Below, in pieces: positions 52,836 through 61,324 of a stretch of DNA of 64,000 nucleotides. Made by a program: the position numbers and the translations under genes. The notes beneath the pieces were generated by a model. The model did no database searches and had not been told where the DNA came from. It saw only the letters and a program-made list of their open reading frames with translations. Numbering within the stretch: the first letter of the stretch is position 1; each line of letters opens with the position of its first letter. Origin of the DNA: Flavisolibacter longurius (GTDB taxonomy: Bacteria; Bacteroidota; Bacteroidia; Chitinophagales; Chitinophagaceae). The stretch is from the NCBI GenBank assembly GCA_014163555.1, contig JACJGO010000002.1, positions 248,001 to 312,000 of the forward strand, in the 5' to 3' direction.

Positions 52836-54518
52836 ATGTACGACATTTTGCAGCTGAATGACATGCTCCTACCCGAATTGCAGGACATAGCTGAAAATTT
52901 ACAAATTGAGAACTACAAAAAACTCCCCAAGCAAGAGCTTGTCTATAAAATTCTCGATCAGCAGGCTGTTACCACCAGCCAGCAAAAATCGGCTGCCACG
53001 GCCGATGCCGATAAGCGCAAACGCAAACGCATTGTAAAAGCCTCCACTTCCAATACCACGGAAGAAGCCGTGATAGAAGACCTCTCCGACAGTACACCGG
53101 CTATAGAAGCCGCTGCCGAAGAGCCTAAAAAACACGTGGCAGCCAAAAAAGCACCGGCGAAAAAAGAGGAGAAGCCGCAGCACAACAAGCGGCCAAAGAA
53201 AAAAAGCGAGGAACAGCCAACCTTACCGCTGGATGTTGAATCAAAAGAAGAAGCCAACTTTAGCGCAGAAGAGCAAACGGCTGAAGCACCCACTTCAACA
53301 CCTGGAAATATTGACCCCGAAACCGGCGTAGAAATTCCGGAAAGAGGCAACCAGATTACCAAGTTTTACCCGCAGCGCCGCGAGCAGGTTTTCAATATCG
53401 AATTTGACGGAATTATTCTTGCCGAAGGTGTACTGGAAATGATGCCGGATGGGTATGGTTTCCTGCGATCTTCCGATTACAATTACCTTTCTTCTCCCGA
53501 TGATATTTATGTATCGCCTTCGCAGATAAAACTGTTTGGGTTAAAAACTGGCGATACGGTATTGGGTTCTGTTCGTCCGCCTAAGGAAGGTGAAAAATAC
53601 TTTGCCCTGCTGAAGGTTGACCAGATCAATGGCAAAAGCCCCGAAGAAGTACGCGACCGTGTACCCTTCGATTACCTTACGCCACTGTTCCCGTTTCAAA
53701 AGCTGAACCTGTTTGACGAAGCGTCGAACTTTCCTACCCGCATTATGGACCTGTTTACTCCTATTGGAAAAGGTCAGCGTGGTTTGATTGTGGCGCAGCC
53801 CAAAACCGGTAAAACCATGTTGCTGAAAGCTGTGGCCAACGCCATTGCCAAAAACCATCCGGAGTGTTACCTGATGGTGGTATTGGTGGATGAGCGTCCG
53901 GAAGAAGTAACCGATATGGAACGCAGCGTAAAAGCAGAAGTAATTGCATCTACGTTTGACGAGCCGGCTGAAAAACACGTGAAGGTTTCTACCATGGCCC
54001 TGCAAAAGGCAAAGCGTTTGGTTGAATGCGGTCACGATGTAATCATCCTGCTGGATTCGATTACCCGCCTTGCCCGTGCCCACAACACGGTGGCGCCTGC
54101 TTCTGGTAAAGTTTTATCGGGTGGTGTGGAAGCCAATGCCATGCAAAAGCCAAAGCAATTCTTTGGTGCGGCCCGTAAGATTGAAAACGGTGGCTCACTG
54201 ACTATCCTTGCTACAGCCCTGATTGATACTGGTTCTAAAATGGACGAAGTAATCTTTGAAGAATTCAAAGGTACCGGTAACATGGAATTACAACTGGATC
54301 GTCGTTTGGCCAACAAGCGTGTCTTCCCGGCCATTGACTTGGTTTCTTCGTCTACACGTCGCGATGACCTGCTACTGGAGCGGGATGTACTGCAGCGCAT
54401 GAACCTGCTTCGTGTTTATCTCAACGACATGAACACCGAAGAGGCAATGAGCGAACTCCTCCGTCGTATGCGAGGCACAAAGAGCAATGAAGAGTTTCTG
54501 GCGAGCATGAACGGATAA
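52836..54518 (+). CDS. rho: Transcription termination factor Rho with disordered insert
   Basis: Rho is the hexameric RNA helicase that ends transcription. The 560 residues are about 140 longer than E. coli Rho. The N-terminal Rho_N helices ([18 protein letters not shown]) are followed by a charged, low-complexity insert at about 43-178 rich in Lys, Glu, Ala, Pro and Thr. Then come the RNA-binding cold-shock domain ([17 protein letters not shown]) and the ATPase with Walker A QPKTGKT (321-327) and [13 protein letters not shown] comparable insert in Bacteroides Rho is reported to drive phase separation. It ends at a repeat-built terminator. Confidence 0.97.
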   Translation: MYDILQLNDMLLPELQDIAENLQIENYKKLPKQELVYKILDQQAVTTSQQKSAATADADKRKRKRIVKASTSNTTEEAVIEDLSDSTPAIEAAAEEPKKHVAAKKAPAKKEEKPQHNKRPKKKSEEQPTLPLDVESKEEANFSAEEQTAEAPTSTPGNIDPETGVEIPERGNQITKFYPQRREQVFNIEFDGIILAEGVLEMMPDGYGFLRSSDYNYLSSPDDIYVSPSQIKLFGLKTGDTVLGSVRPPKEGEKYFALLKVDQINGKSPEEVRDRVPFDYLTPLFPFQKLNLFDEASNFPTRIMDLFTPIGKGQRGLIVAQPKTGKTMLLKAVANAIAKNHPECYLMVVLVDERPEEVTDMERSVKAEVIASTFDEPAEKHVKVSTMALQKAKRLVECGHDVIILLDSITRLARAHNTVAPASGKVLSGGVEANAMQKPKQFFGAARKIENGGSLTILATALIDTGSKMDEVIFEEFKGTGNMELQLDRRLANKRVFPAIDLVSSSTRRDDLLLERDVLQRMNLLRVYLNDMNTEEAMSELLRRMRGTKSNEEFLASMNG

Positions 54519-54525
54519 GTCAACA

Positions 54526-54610
54526 AGCAATAAACAATACGCAATAGGCAAAGAAGAATCGAACTCTTCTTTGCCTATTTTCTTTTCCACCTTGCCCATT
54601 GTCAATTGCT
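54526..54610. repeat. Nested inverted repeat of GCAATA units containing the rho terminator
   Basis: Outer arms 54526-54544 and 54592-54610 pair at 15 of 19 positions. Inside, AATAGGCAAAGAAGA at 54543-54557 pairs perfectly with 54565-54579 and is followed by TTTCTTTT, so it is an intrinsic terminator for rho. Units resemble those inside selU. Confidence 0.75.
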
Positions 54611-54667
54611 AATTGTTCCCGCTGGTCTCATTTTTGTATTTCAAGAGTGAAACAAAAACGTAGAGCA

Positions 54668-55309
54668 ATGAAAAGACAATTTTTAAGTGCGGCAATAATT
54701 GGTGGTTTGGCTTTTGGCGTGGTAGCCTGTAGCAATGATGCCAATGACACAGCCATGAATGATACCACAGGATCATCAACAGCGAGTGTGGAAACAACCA
54801 CAGCCACCAGCACCGGTAATTATGCAGCCATGGCTGATAGTGTGGAAAGAAACAGCCAGCAAGGGTATTATCTGAATCCTAAAACAGGGCAAGCCTATTC
54901 AGGTTTAAAAGTTGACCGTTCTACCGGACGGGTGACCACAGAAGCCGGCGAACCGGTCTGGCGTTATGTTGATAACCGCAACTGGTGGGTGTATAGCTGG
55001 GATCCTACAGCCGACAACTGGACACAGACTGGTGAAGCCCGCATGGAGAGCAACGCCCTGCAATACAGAGATGACAGTGATAAATGGGTAGATTATGACA
55101 CCCGCTGGAAAAAAGACGACGGTATTTTAGAAGATGAGTGGAAGAAAGAAACCGAAAATGCCAAGGTAAAAGTGGAAGAAGATGGTGATACAAAGATCAA
55201 GTACGAAGACGGCACAAAAGTGAAGCAGGATGAAGATGGTACGAAGATCAAAACAAAAGATGGTAAAAAGCTGAAAGTGGACAAAGACGGTGTAAAAACA
55301 GATAACTAA
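54668..55309 (+). CDS. Lipoprotein with DG-rich charged repeat tail
   Basis: The ATG at 54668 gives 213 residues with a lipoprotein signal (FLSAAIIGGLAFGVVAC). A Thr/Ser-rich linker and a central beta region with many aromatics (VWRYVDNRNWWVYSWDPTAD) follow. The last 60 residues are short repeats of the type EDGTKIKxKDG, similar in style to the lipoprotein at 24984-25451 but not obviously homologous. Function unknown; an envelope location is likely. A GC-rich terminator follows. The in-frame upstream start at 54599 would mask the signal peptide. Confidence 0.8.
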   Translation: MKRQFLSAAIIGGLAFGVVACSNDANDTAMNDTTGSSTASVETTTATSTGNYAAMADSVERNSQQGYYLNPKTGQAYSGLKVDRSTGRVTTEAGEPVWRYVDNRNWWVYSWDPTADNWTQTGEARMESNALQYRDDSDKWVDYDTRWKKDDGILEDEWKKETENAKVKVEEDGDTKIKYEDGTKVKQDEDGTKIKTKDGKKLKVDKDGVKTDN

Positions 55310-55332
55310 GCCGCAAGGCTTGTGGAACAAGG

Positions 55333-55357
55333 GCCCCGCAGAAGCGGGGCTTTTTAT
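55333..55357 (+). terminator. Terminator of the lipoprotein gene before selU
   Basis: GCCCCGC at 55333-55339 pairs with GCGGGGC at 55344-55350, followed by TTTTTATTTT. Confidence 0.88.
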
Positions 55358-55362
55358 TTTGC

Positions 55363-55370
55363 TACATTTG
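55363..55370 (+). promoter_or_regulatory. -7 element of selU-selD, almost leaderless
   Basis: TACATTTG, an exact TAnnTTTG match, ends 5 nt before the selU ATG at 55376. Confidence 0.5.
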
Positions 55371-55375
55371 TTTTC

Positions 55376-56491
55376 ATGCGCAGAGTTTCCATCAATGAGT
55401 TTCTGGCGGCAGGGCGAAATGCCCTGCTGATCGATGTGCGGTCGCCTTCGGAATACAACCATGCGCACCTGCCCGGCGCCGTTAATCTGCCGCTATTCAG
55501 CGATGCTGAAAGGGCAGTGGTGGGCACCCAATACAAACAGGTAAGCCGGCAGGCCGCCATTAAAATCGGCCTCGATTATTTTGGCCCGAAGATGCGGCAG
55601 ATGGTGGAGGAAGTGGAAAAATTAATAGACAATAAGCAATCGGCAACAGGCAATAATGATGATGGTCAATTGCCAATTGCTGATTGCATATTTCTTTACT
55701 GCTGGCGTGGTGGCATGCGCAGCGGTGCCGTAGCCTGGTTGCTGAATCTTTATGGATTTGATGTAACCGTGCTGGCCGGCGGCTACAAAGCATTCCGGCA
55801 TTGGGTTCTGCAAACAAACGGGTATCCATTTCCGTTGAAGTTGATTGGTGGTTATACAGGTTCGGGTAAAACCGCTTTGTTGAAAGAGTTGGCCCGCAAA
55901 GGCGAACCCATCATCGACCTGGAAGCACTGGCCAAACACAAAGGATCTGCTTTTGGAAGTATCGGCATGCCATTGCAGCCTTCGCAGGAAATGTTTGAAA
56001 ACCGCCTGGCATTAACACTTGCGGATAGGTACGCTGAAATAAAGGCAGAAAAAGGTAACAAGGGAATGAATATGCCACCACAGGCAATCTGGATCGAAGA
56101 CGAAAGCCAGCGGATTGGCCATGTCAACATTCCGCAATCTTTTTGGCAGAAAATGCGCCGCTCACCTGTTTATTTTTTAGACATTCCTTTTGAAGAACGC
56201 TTGCAGAACATCGTTGCCGATTACGGTGACCTGGATAAAGACCGCATGATTGCCGCCATTCAACGGATTGCCAAACGACTGGGTCCGCTGGAAACCAAAA
56301 ATGCCGTCCGCTTTTTGGAAGAAGGCAACATCAAAGAAAGCTTCCGCATTTTATTGCAATATTACGATAAACAGTACCGTAAGGGTTTGCACAACCGGCA
56401 GAACCTTGATCAACTCCTAATAACCATTTCCTGCGAAAACGTTAGTGTAACCAATGCTGCCCTACTTTCGCAGGCTCAACTTGTTTCCTGA
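55376..56491 (+). CDS. selU: tRNA 2-selenouridine synthase (SelU/MnmH) with in-frame repeat insert
   Basis: SelU replaces sulfur by selenium in 2-thiouridine 34 of tRNA, using selenophosphate and a geranylated intermediate. The ATG at 55376 gives 371 residues: a rhodanese domain (LIDVRSPSEYNHAHLPGAVN, catalytic Cys109 in YCWRGGMRSG) and a P-loop domain (GGYTGSGKT, 158-166). Residues about 85-104 (NKQSATGNNDDGQLPIADC) lie between two landmarks that are normally close, and their DNA is an inverted repeat of the type found downstream of rho. It adds one extra Cys (104). selD begins right after the stop, so they form an operon. Confidence 0.94.
   Translation: MRRVSINEFLAAGRNALLIDVRSPSEYNHAHLPGAVNLPLFSDAERAVVGTQYKQVSRQAAIKIGLDYFGPKMRQMVEEVEKLIDNKQSATGNNDDGQLPIADCIFLYCWRGGMRSGAVAWLLNLYGFDVTVLAGGYKAFRHWVLQTNGYPFPLKLIGGYTGSGKTALLKELARKGEPIIDLEALAKHKGSAFGSIGMPLQPSQEMFENRLALTLADRYAEIKAEKGNKGMNMPPQAIWIEDESQRIGHVNIPQSFWQKMRRSPVYFLDIPFEERLQNIVADYGDLDKDRMIAAIQRIAKRLGPLETKNAVRFLEEGNIKESFRILLQYYDKQYRKGLHNRQNLDQLLITISCENVSVTNAALLSQAQLVS
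55629..55687. repeat. GCAATA-type inverted repeat inside selU
   Basis: Arms 55629-55651 and 55665-55687 pair at 17 of 23 positions around a 13-nt loop, sharing the core AGCAATnGGCAA. It preserves the reading frame and contains no stop in that frame. Confidence 0.7.
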
Positions 56492-57547
56492 ATGATAACA
56501 GAAGAAATTAGACTTACGCAATTTTCAAAAGGCGGAGGTTGCGGCTGTAAAATTGCGCCGTCTGTATTGCAGCAAATGCTGGCTACCGGCGACAAAGGTT
56601 CATTTCCTCATCTTTTGGTGGGTAACGAAAGCAGCGATGATGCTGCTGTTTATTTGGTGAATGAAGAGACCGCGGTTGTCTCCACCACGGATTTTTTCAT
56701 GCCCATTGTGGACAATCCTTTTGACTTTGGACGGATTGCTGCAGCCAATTCAATCAGCGATGTGTATGCTATGGGCGGCAAGCCGTTGATGGCCATTGCG
56801 GTGCTTGGTTGGCCGGTGGCAAAACTACCACCGGCAGTTGCACAGCAGGTGCTGGAAGGCGGAAGGGCCATTTGCCGCGAAGCCGGTATTCCTCTGGCTG
56901 GCGGTCACACTATCGATTCGCTGGAGCCCATCTTTGGCCTTGCCGTAACCGGCACGGTTTCTCCCCAAAATCTAAAAAAGAACAACGGTGCCCGTGAAGG
57001 CGACTTGTTGTTTCTGACCAAACCACTCGGTGTGGGTGTAATGGCAACGGCTGTTAAAAGAGAGGCTCTGAAGGAGGTACATTACCGCATTTTGCTAAAG
57101 CAACTCACTACGTTAAACAGTGTTGGCGAAGCACTTGGTAAGATTGAAGGTGTTCATGCCATGACGGATGTAACAGGTTTTGGCCTGCTTGGGCATTTGA
57201 CTGAAATGGCTGGTGGCAGCAACGTGAGTGCAGAGGTCAGTCTTGCTGCCATTAAAAAAGTGGAAGGCTTTGATGAATACCAGCAGCTAAAAACTATCCC
57301 TGGCGCTACGGCACGAAACTGGGACAGTTACGGAGCCGGCATTGCGTTTCAGGATGGTTTGGACGATTCAGCCCTGATCAATTTGTTGGCCGACCCGCAA
57401 ACAAACGGCGGGTTGCTGATTGCTGTTGGTGAAGAGGCGATTGACGAACTGAAAGAAGTTTTTATAAAAAACAATCTTCAGGAGCACCTGACGCCAATTG
57501 GCCGGTGTGTTGCCAAAGGAGAAAAAACGGTTTGGGTAAAAGCATAA
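56492..57547 (+). CDS. selD: Selenophosphate synthase
   Basis: SelD makes selenophosphate from selenide and ATP. The 351 residues align with E. coli SelD (347): the catalytic GGGCGCK has Cys17, Cys19 and Lys20, with no in-frame TGA, so it is the Cys and not the selenocysteine form. Further landmarks are SSDDAAVYLV, ANSISDVYAMGGKPLMAIAV, GGHTIDSLEPIFGLAVTG and DVTGFGLLGHL. It begins directly after the selU stop, linking it to tRNA selenation. No selA or selB is in view. Confidence 0.96.
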   Translation: MITEEIRLTQFSKGGGCGCKIAPSVLQQMLATGDKGSFPHLLVGNESSDDAAVYLVNEETAVVSTTDFFMPIVDNPFDFGRIAAANSISDVYAMGGKPLMAIAVLGWPVAKLPPAVAQQVLEGGRAICREAGIPLAGGHTIDSLEPIFGLAVTGTVSPQNLKKNNGAREGDLLFLTKPLGVGVMATAVKREALKEVHYRILLKQLTTLNSVGEALGKIEGVHAMTDVTGFGLLGHLTEMAGGSNVSAEVSLAAIKKVEGFDEYQQLKTIPGATARNWDSYGAGIAFQDGLDDSALINLLADPQTNGGLLIAVGEEAIDELKEVFIKNNLQEHLTPIGRCVAKGEKTVWVKA

Positions 57548-57576
57548 AGACAGAAGGAATTTTTATCAACTATCCA

Positions 57577-58332
57577 TTAATTCAATGGTATAAATTCTGA
57601 CCAGTTCATATTTTCATCAAGTTGGCAGCGACTGAATTCAATATGAATCACCCGCCGCCTGCTATAATTGGTTGTTCGGTTGGATGCGTGAAACAGCAAC
57701 GGTTTCATGAACATAACACCACCTTTGGATACAGCGCAAATAGTCTCCTGCTCTGTTTTCCAGTCAATATTTTCTGCCCGGTAGATCCCTTTTTTGTGCG
57801 ACTGCGGAATCACTTTCAGGGCGCCATTTTCTTCAGTGGTATCATCAAGATGAATGCGGATTGTAAAATTATCTTCCAAAATGCCAGGCGGTGGCTGAAC
57901 AGCAAACTGGCCTTCTTTTTTTGTCCAGGGACCGTACCCTTCACAGTCAATTTTTTTATCGACGGAAATTGTCAGGTCCTGATGATAAGAAACAAACCAG
58001 TTAGAATTTCCGGGTTTATCAAAATAGATTGACTTCACAATAAAATAGTCATCGCCAAATACTGCAGAAACAAGTTGGGTGAGTTTTTGATTCAGAACCA
58101 ACTTTCGTGTAGCAGGAATCTCTTTGAAAAATTGCCGGATAGCAAACAGGTCTTCAGATTTCCGGAACGTTGGGCCTGTGTTGTCGGCTTCAGCTATAGC
58201 TGATAGAATTTGGGAAACTTCTTCAGTGGAATAAATGCCGTTGACTATTGCAAAGCCTTCGTGAAAGATTTTTTCTTTCACTGTATCGGGTACAACCATA
58301 AAATTTTTTGAAAATAAAAAGCGCTGCTCCAT
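57577..58332 (-). CDS. Phytanoyl-CoA dioxygenase (PhyH) family protein
   Basis: The 251 residues carry the iron triad of PhyH enzymes: H117 and D119 in SYHQDLTI, and H215 in PLLFHASNRT followed by RRRVIHIEFS, which supplies the 2-oxoglutarate Arg. It is a mononuclear Fe(II)/2-oxoglutarate oxygenase; the substrate is unknown. It starts 5 nt after the pterin dehydratase stop, so both are in one operon. That pairing may be incidental because PhyH enzymes do not use pterins. Confidence 0.88.
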   Translation of the reverse strand: MEQRFLFSKNFMVVPDTVKEKIFHEGFAIVNGIYSTEEVSQILSAIAEADNTGPTFRKSEDLFAIRQFFKEIPATRKLVLNQKLTQLVSAVFGDDYFIVKSIYFDKPGNSNWFVSYHQDLTISVDKKIDCEGYGPWTKKEGQFAVQPPPGILEDNFTIRIHLDDTTEENGALKVIPQSHKKGIYRAENIDWKTEQETICAVSKGGVMFMKPLLFHASNRTTNYSRRRVIHIEFSRCQLDENMNWSEFIPLN

Positions 58333-58337
58333 ACCTG

Positions 58338-58568
58338 TTAAAGCAGGCTATCAATTTTATCCGCCAGCTTTCTGTCCTTATCGGTAACCACGTTGCCGGC
58401 ATCGTGTGTATTCAACCAAACTTCTACCGTATTCCAAACATTGGTCCACCGCGGATGATGATTCATCTTTTCGGCAATCATTGCCACTCTTGTCATAAAT
58501 GCAAAGGCTTCACTGAAATCCTTAAACTCAAATTTTCGGTACAGTGCGTTGTCTTTTTCCTGCCACAT
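58338..58568 (-). CDS. 4a-hydroxytetrahydrobiopterin dehydratase (PCD)
   Basis: The 76-residue protein is a short but complete pterin-carbinolamine dehydratase: [20 protein letters not shown] then [20 protein letters not shown] with the conserved His pair and Pro, and the end [13 protein letters not shown]. It recycles 4a-hydroxy-pterin formed by aromatic amino-acid hydroxylases. No hydroxylase gene is adjacent. Its start codon lies 6 nt from the left arm of the S23 element, so that insertion may separate it from its former promoter. Confidence 0.9.
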   Translation of the reverse strand: MWQEKDNALYRKFEFKDFSEAFAFMTRVAMIAEKMNHHPRWTNVWNTVEVWLNTHDAGNVVTDKDRKLADKIDSLL

Positions 58569-58574
58569 GGTGCT

Positions 58575-59063
58575 AATTTGAAAATGAGAAAATTTGAAAA
58601 TTTGAAAATGAAAGAACAGCTTTATTTATTCAGCCTGGACTTAGTGGTTGCCAAAATCTTACCAAGGAGTTTATGAATTTCTTCCAGCTTAAAAAGAATT
58701 TCATCACAAACGGGATACCGGTTCGAATACTTGCACAGCGTTAGCCAATATTGTGTTTCTTCCGCTTCCTTCGCTGCTATCTTCATTTTGTGAATGAAGT
58801 CAGGCCTGCTTTCTGCATTCTGCGCTTCCATGATGTTTGCGCCAACAGATGTTCCGGATTTTAGTAGTTGATTTGAGATTACAAATCGTTTCTGCTCCTG
58901 AAGCAGCTCACAGTAATCAATCACCATCAATGCCAACTCAAAGCTGTGTTTCAATACTGGGTTTTTTTCAATAAGCTCTTTGTGCATGTTGTATGTTTTG
59001 GTTGTTAGAAGTTACTACTATCCAAACCATTTTCACATTTTCATATTTTCACATTTCCTAATT
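58575..59063. mobile_element. S23 four-helix-bundle element with 36-bp inverted ends
   Basis: The arms 58575-58610 and 59028-59063 are inverted copies matching at 31 of 36 positions in perfect register. They are built from degenerate TGAAAATG/TGAAAATT units and enclose only the four-helix-bundle gene. The right arm starts within the stop codon of the IPExxxVDY gene; the left arm ends 6 nt from the dehydratase start. Confidence 0.7.
58622..58987 (-). CDS. Four-helix-bundle protein, S23/IVS family
   Basis: The 121-residue protein has the S23 family features: [20 protein letters not shown] at the N-terminus, [20 protein letters not shown] with the conserved Gly-Thr-Ser-Val-Gly-Ala-Asn-Ile turn, and [17 protein letters not shown]. 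Homologues are encoded by intervening sequences of 23S rRNA genes, whose ends pair with each other, and are related to Avd proteins of diversity-generating retroelements. The function is unknown; a nucleic-acid-binding role is assumed. Here the gene lies far from rRNA but inside matching inverted repeats. Confidence 0.92.
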   Translation of the reverse strand: MHKELIEKNPVLKHSFELALMVIDYCELLQEQKRFVISNQLLKSGTSVGANIMEAQNAESRPDFIHKMKIAAKEAEETQYWLTLCKYSNRYPVCDEILFKLEEIHKLLGKILATTKSRLNK

Positions 59064-59496
59064 AAAACACCAAATGCTCTTTGTTCTTGATCTTCTCATT
59101 CGTCAGCTCCACCACAAGTTGCACGCCGTTGATGCATTTGAGTGAATAAATCAGGTTGTCCACAAATTCATTTGAAACAAAATCCTCTTTCAGCAACCAT
59201 AAAAAATCAAGATGCTTGAATTCCGGTAAAAGATATTCGCCGTCGTGTTGATTGTTATAGAGGTAGTGCATCAGGCAGGATGACGGCTGCGCATATTCAT
59301 ACACAGAGAAAAAATACTTCCGGCTTTTTTTATTGAGCTGAATTTCCAACTCCGGGTTCATCCTGAAGTCAACACCCATCAACTGGTTTACCTGCCAGCA
59401 GAACATGTAGTCTTTGATCGGGGCCATAATGCCCAACAGCCTGGCATCTTCAAAGAAGCCATCCGTCATCTCCTTGTTGTCGAGTGTCAGTTTCAT
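59062..59496 (-). CDS. IPExxxVDY-family protein
   Basis: The 144-residue protein matches the Bacteroidota family named for a motif, here degenerate: FFEDARLLGIMAPIKDYMFCWQVNQ, then LMGVDFRMNPELEIQL and YFFSVYEYAQ. The function is unknown. The gene lies 15 nt downstream of the M28 peptidase gene, so they are probably co-transcribed. Its TAA stop forms the outer edge of the S23 element's right arm. Confidence 0.85.
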   Translation of the reverse strand: MKLTLDNKEMTDGFFEDARLLGIMAPIKDYMFCWQVNQLMGVDFRMNPELEIQLNKKSRKYFFSVYEYAQPSSCLMHYLYNNQHDGEYLLPEFKHLDFLWLLKEDFVSNEFVDNLIYSLKCINGVQLVVELTNEKIKNKEHLVF

Positions 59497-59511
59497 GTTG
59501 CACCAGTTAAG

Positions 59512-61161
59512 TTACTGAAACTCTGCCGTGGTTACAAGCGTCTTTCCGTCGCGGGTGTAACGTACGGCTGTCTTGTCGCCTTTTTTAAATTTGGCAAGGG
59601 CCTGCATATAACTTTCTACGGAGTTCACCGAATGATCTCCCAGCGCCGTGATCACATCGCCTTCTTTTAAGCCCGCCTTCTGGGCCACACGGCCTTCACT
59701 CACTCCATCTACCCGTACGCCGGCGCCACTGAAAGTATAATCGGGCATTATTCCCAGCGAAACGCTGAAACGGGCCGTTGTGCCCATTTGTACTTCTCTT
59801 GTTTTGGTGAAAGGAACTTTACCCTGCAGACCGTTGGTTGCCTGTATCAGGCTATACACATGCTGCACAATAGCTGCCTGGCCGGTGTAATTGATCTTTT
59901 CGGCGTCGTCGGAAGGTTTGTGGTAATCGGTATGCAAACCGGTGAAATAAAACAACACCGGAATATTTTTTTGGTAAAACGACGTATGGTCGCTGGGACC
60001 GGTACCGCTGGAATCAAACCGGTACACGCCGGCGCTGTACAGGGCATCTTTTCCCTGCCGGTTGTACAATTGTCCCCATACTGGTGAGGTACCGTAACCA
60101 CCAACCGTGAGTGCCCGGCTGGAATCGTTCAATCTTCCCACCATATCCATGTTGATCATAAAATTGATGGTACTGAGATCAACAGTTGGATTTTGCGTAA
60201 AGTATTTCGAACCAAACAAGCCCAATTCTTCTCCCGAAAAGGCAATCAGCAGGTAGTTGTTGGCTTTTAATCTTGAATTCTTTAACAGCTGGCCCAACTC
60301 AATCAACGCTGCCGTGCCGCTGGCATTGTCATCGGCGCCGTTATGAATTTGTTTTTCGCGGGAAAGCGAATTGCGGTCTTCCCCATAACCCAGGTGGTCG
60401 TAGTGAGCGCCAATCACCACTGTTGTCGGGGCACCGTTATCAATATAGCCGATAACATTTTTTCCATTGCGGTTGGAAGGCTGCAGCGCAATTGTGCCTT
60501 GCACTTTCAGCAAGGCAGACGGATCTTTTAAATAGGCAGTAGCCGTTTTTGTGGTGAGGTAAACAACGGGAATGGATAGCGCTTCTGTGCCTTTGCCATC
60601 GAATTGCATTCCGTCGTTGATGTTGGAACTATTGTACAGGAACAGGGCCGTAGCGCCTTTGCCCTGTGCTTCCTTTGCTTCTTTCAGCAAAGCGCCGGCA
60701 AGATCAAAATGCGGATTGCTTTGATTCTGACGCAGGATGTCGGCAATGTCCATAAACCAGGGCTCTCCTTTTTCCAGTAACGAGATAGACGCCATCGCAT
60801 CCACAGCTCCGTTGTCGCTAAACGACAGTGGAAAAAAATCAGTATAAATGGTCAACGGGTTTTCATTGATTCGCAGGGCTGTTGCCTGCCCTACTTCTTT
60901 TCCCTGCGAAACCGGGAAGGCCTGGAAAAAACCTTCCGTTCCTTTGGGTTGCAGCCCTGCTTTTTCAAAGGCAGAAGCAATGTATTCGGCCGCCAGGGTT
61001 TCCCCTTGCGTACCGGTGCGACGGCCTTCAAGCCGGTCACTGGCCAAAAACTGCACATGGCTTTGCAGGTTGGCTACAGAAGAAGTGGCATCGGTTGTAG
61101 CGTTCTGCTGTGAGGCGCAACCGCCCAGAAGGAGAAAAAGAAAATAGAGGGGTCTTTTCAT
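59512..61161 (-). CDS. M28-family metallopeptidase lipoprotein with PDZ domain
   Basis: The start at 61161 (MKRPLYFLFLLLGGCAS) gives a lipoprotein signal; the longer frame adds 26 residues and hides it. The 549 residues contain an M28 di-zinc aminopeptidase with GAHYDHLG, the bridging Asp in GADDNASG, SGEELGLFGS and the late His in LHTDYHKPSDD. A protease-associated-like insert with FLYNSSNI lies before it. The last 90 residues are a PDZ domain (GVRVDGVSEGRVAQKAGLKE, GDVITALGDHSV). It probably trims peptides in the periplasm. IPExxxVDY follows. Confidence 0.93.
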   Translation of the reverse strand: MKRPLYFLFLLLGGCASQQNATTDATSSVANLQSHVQFLASDRLEGRRTGTQGETLAAEYIASAFEKAGLQPKGTEGFFQAFPVSQGKEVGQATALRINENPLTIYTDFFPLSFSDNGAVDAMASISLLEKGEPWFMDIADILRQNQSNPHFDLAGALLKEAKEAQGKGATALFLYNSSNINDGMQFDGKGTEALSIPVVYLTTKTATAYLKDPSALLKVQGTIALQPSNRNGKNVIGYIDNGAPTTVVIGAHYDHLGYGEDRNSLSREKQIHNGADDNASGTAALIELGQLLKNSRLKANNYLLIAFSGEELGLFGSKYFTQNPTVDLSTINFMINMDMVGRLNDSSRALTVGGYGTSPVWGQLYNRQGKDALYSAGVYRFDSSGTGPSDHTSFYQKNIPVLFYFTGLHTDYHKPSDDAEKINYTGQAAIVQHVYSLIQATNGLQGKVPFTKTREVQMGTTARFSVSLGIMPDYTFSGAGVRVDGVSEGRVAQKAGLKEGDVITALGDHSVNSVESYMQALAKFKKGDKTAVRYTRDGKTLVTTAEFQ

Positions 61162-61306
61162 CACACGATCATTTTTGAAGCGGAAAGCAAAAATACCATG
61201 CTGACCCTGTTCTGCTGTTGGAAACCATATTTTTTTCATTGTCGTATTTTCCTTAACCTTAACAGAAATCTCCCGATTTCGTAAGCCTTCGCAGTAGTCT
61301 ACAAAC

Positions 61307-61314
61307 TACCTTTG
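61307..61314 (+). promoter_or_regulatory. -7 element of feoB, short leader
   Basis: TACCTTTG, an exact TAnnTTTG match, ends 10 nt before the GTG start of feoB. Confidence 0.5.
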
Positions 61315-61324
61315 CGACTTCATC

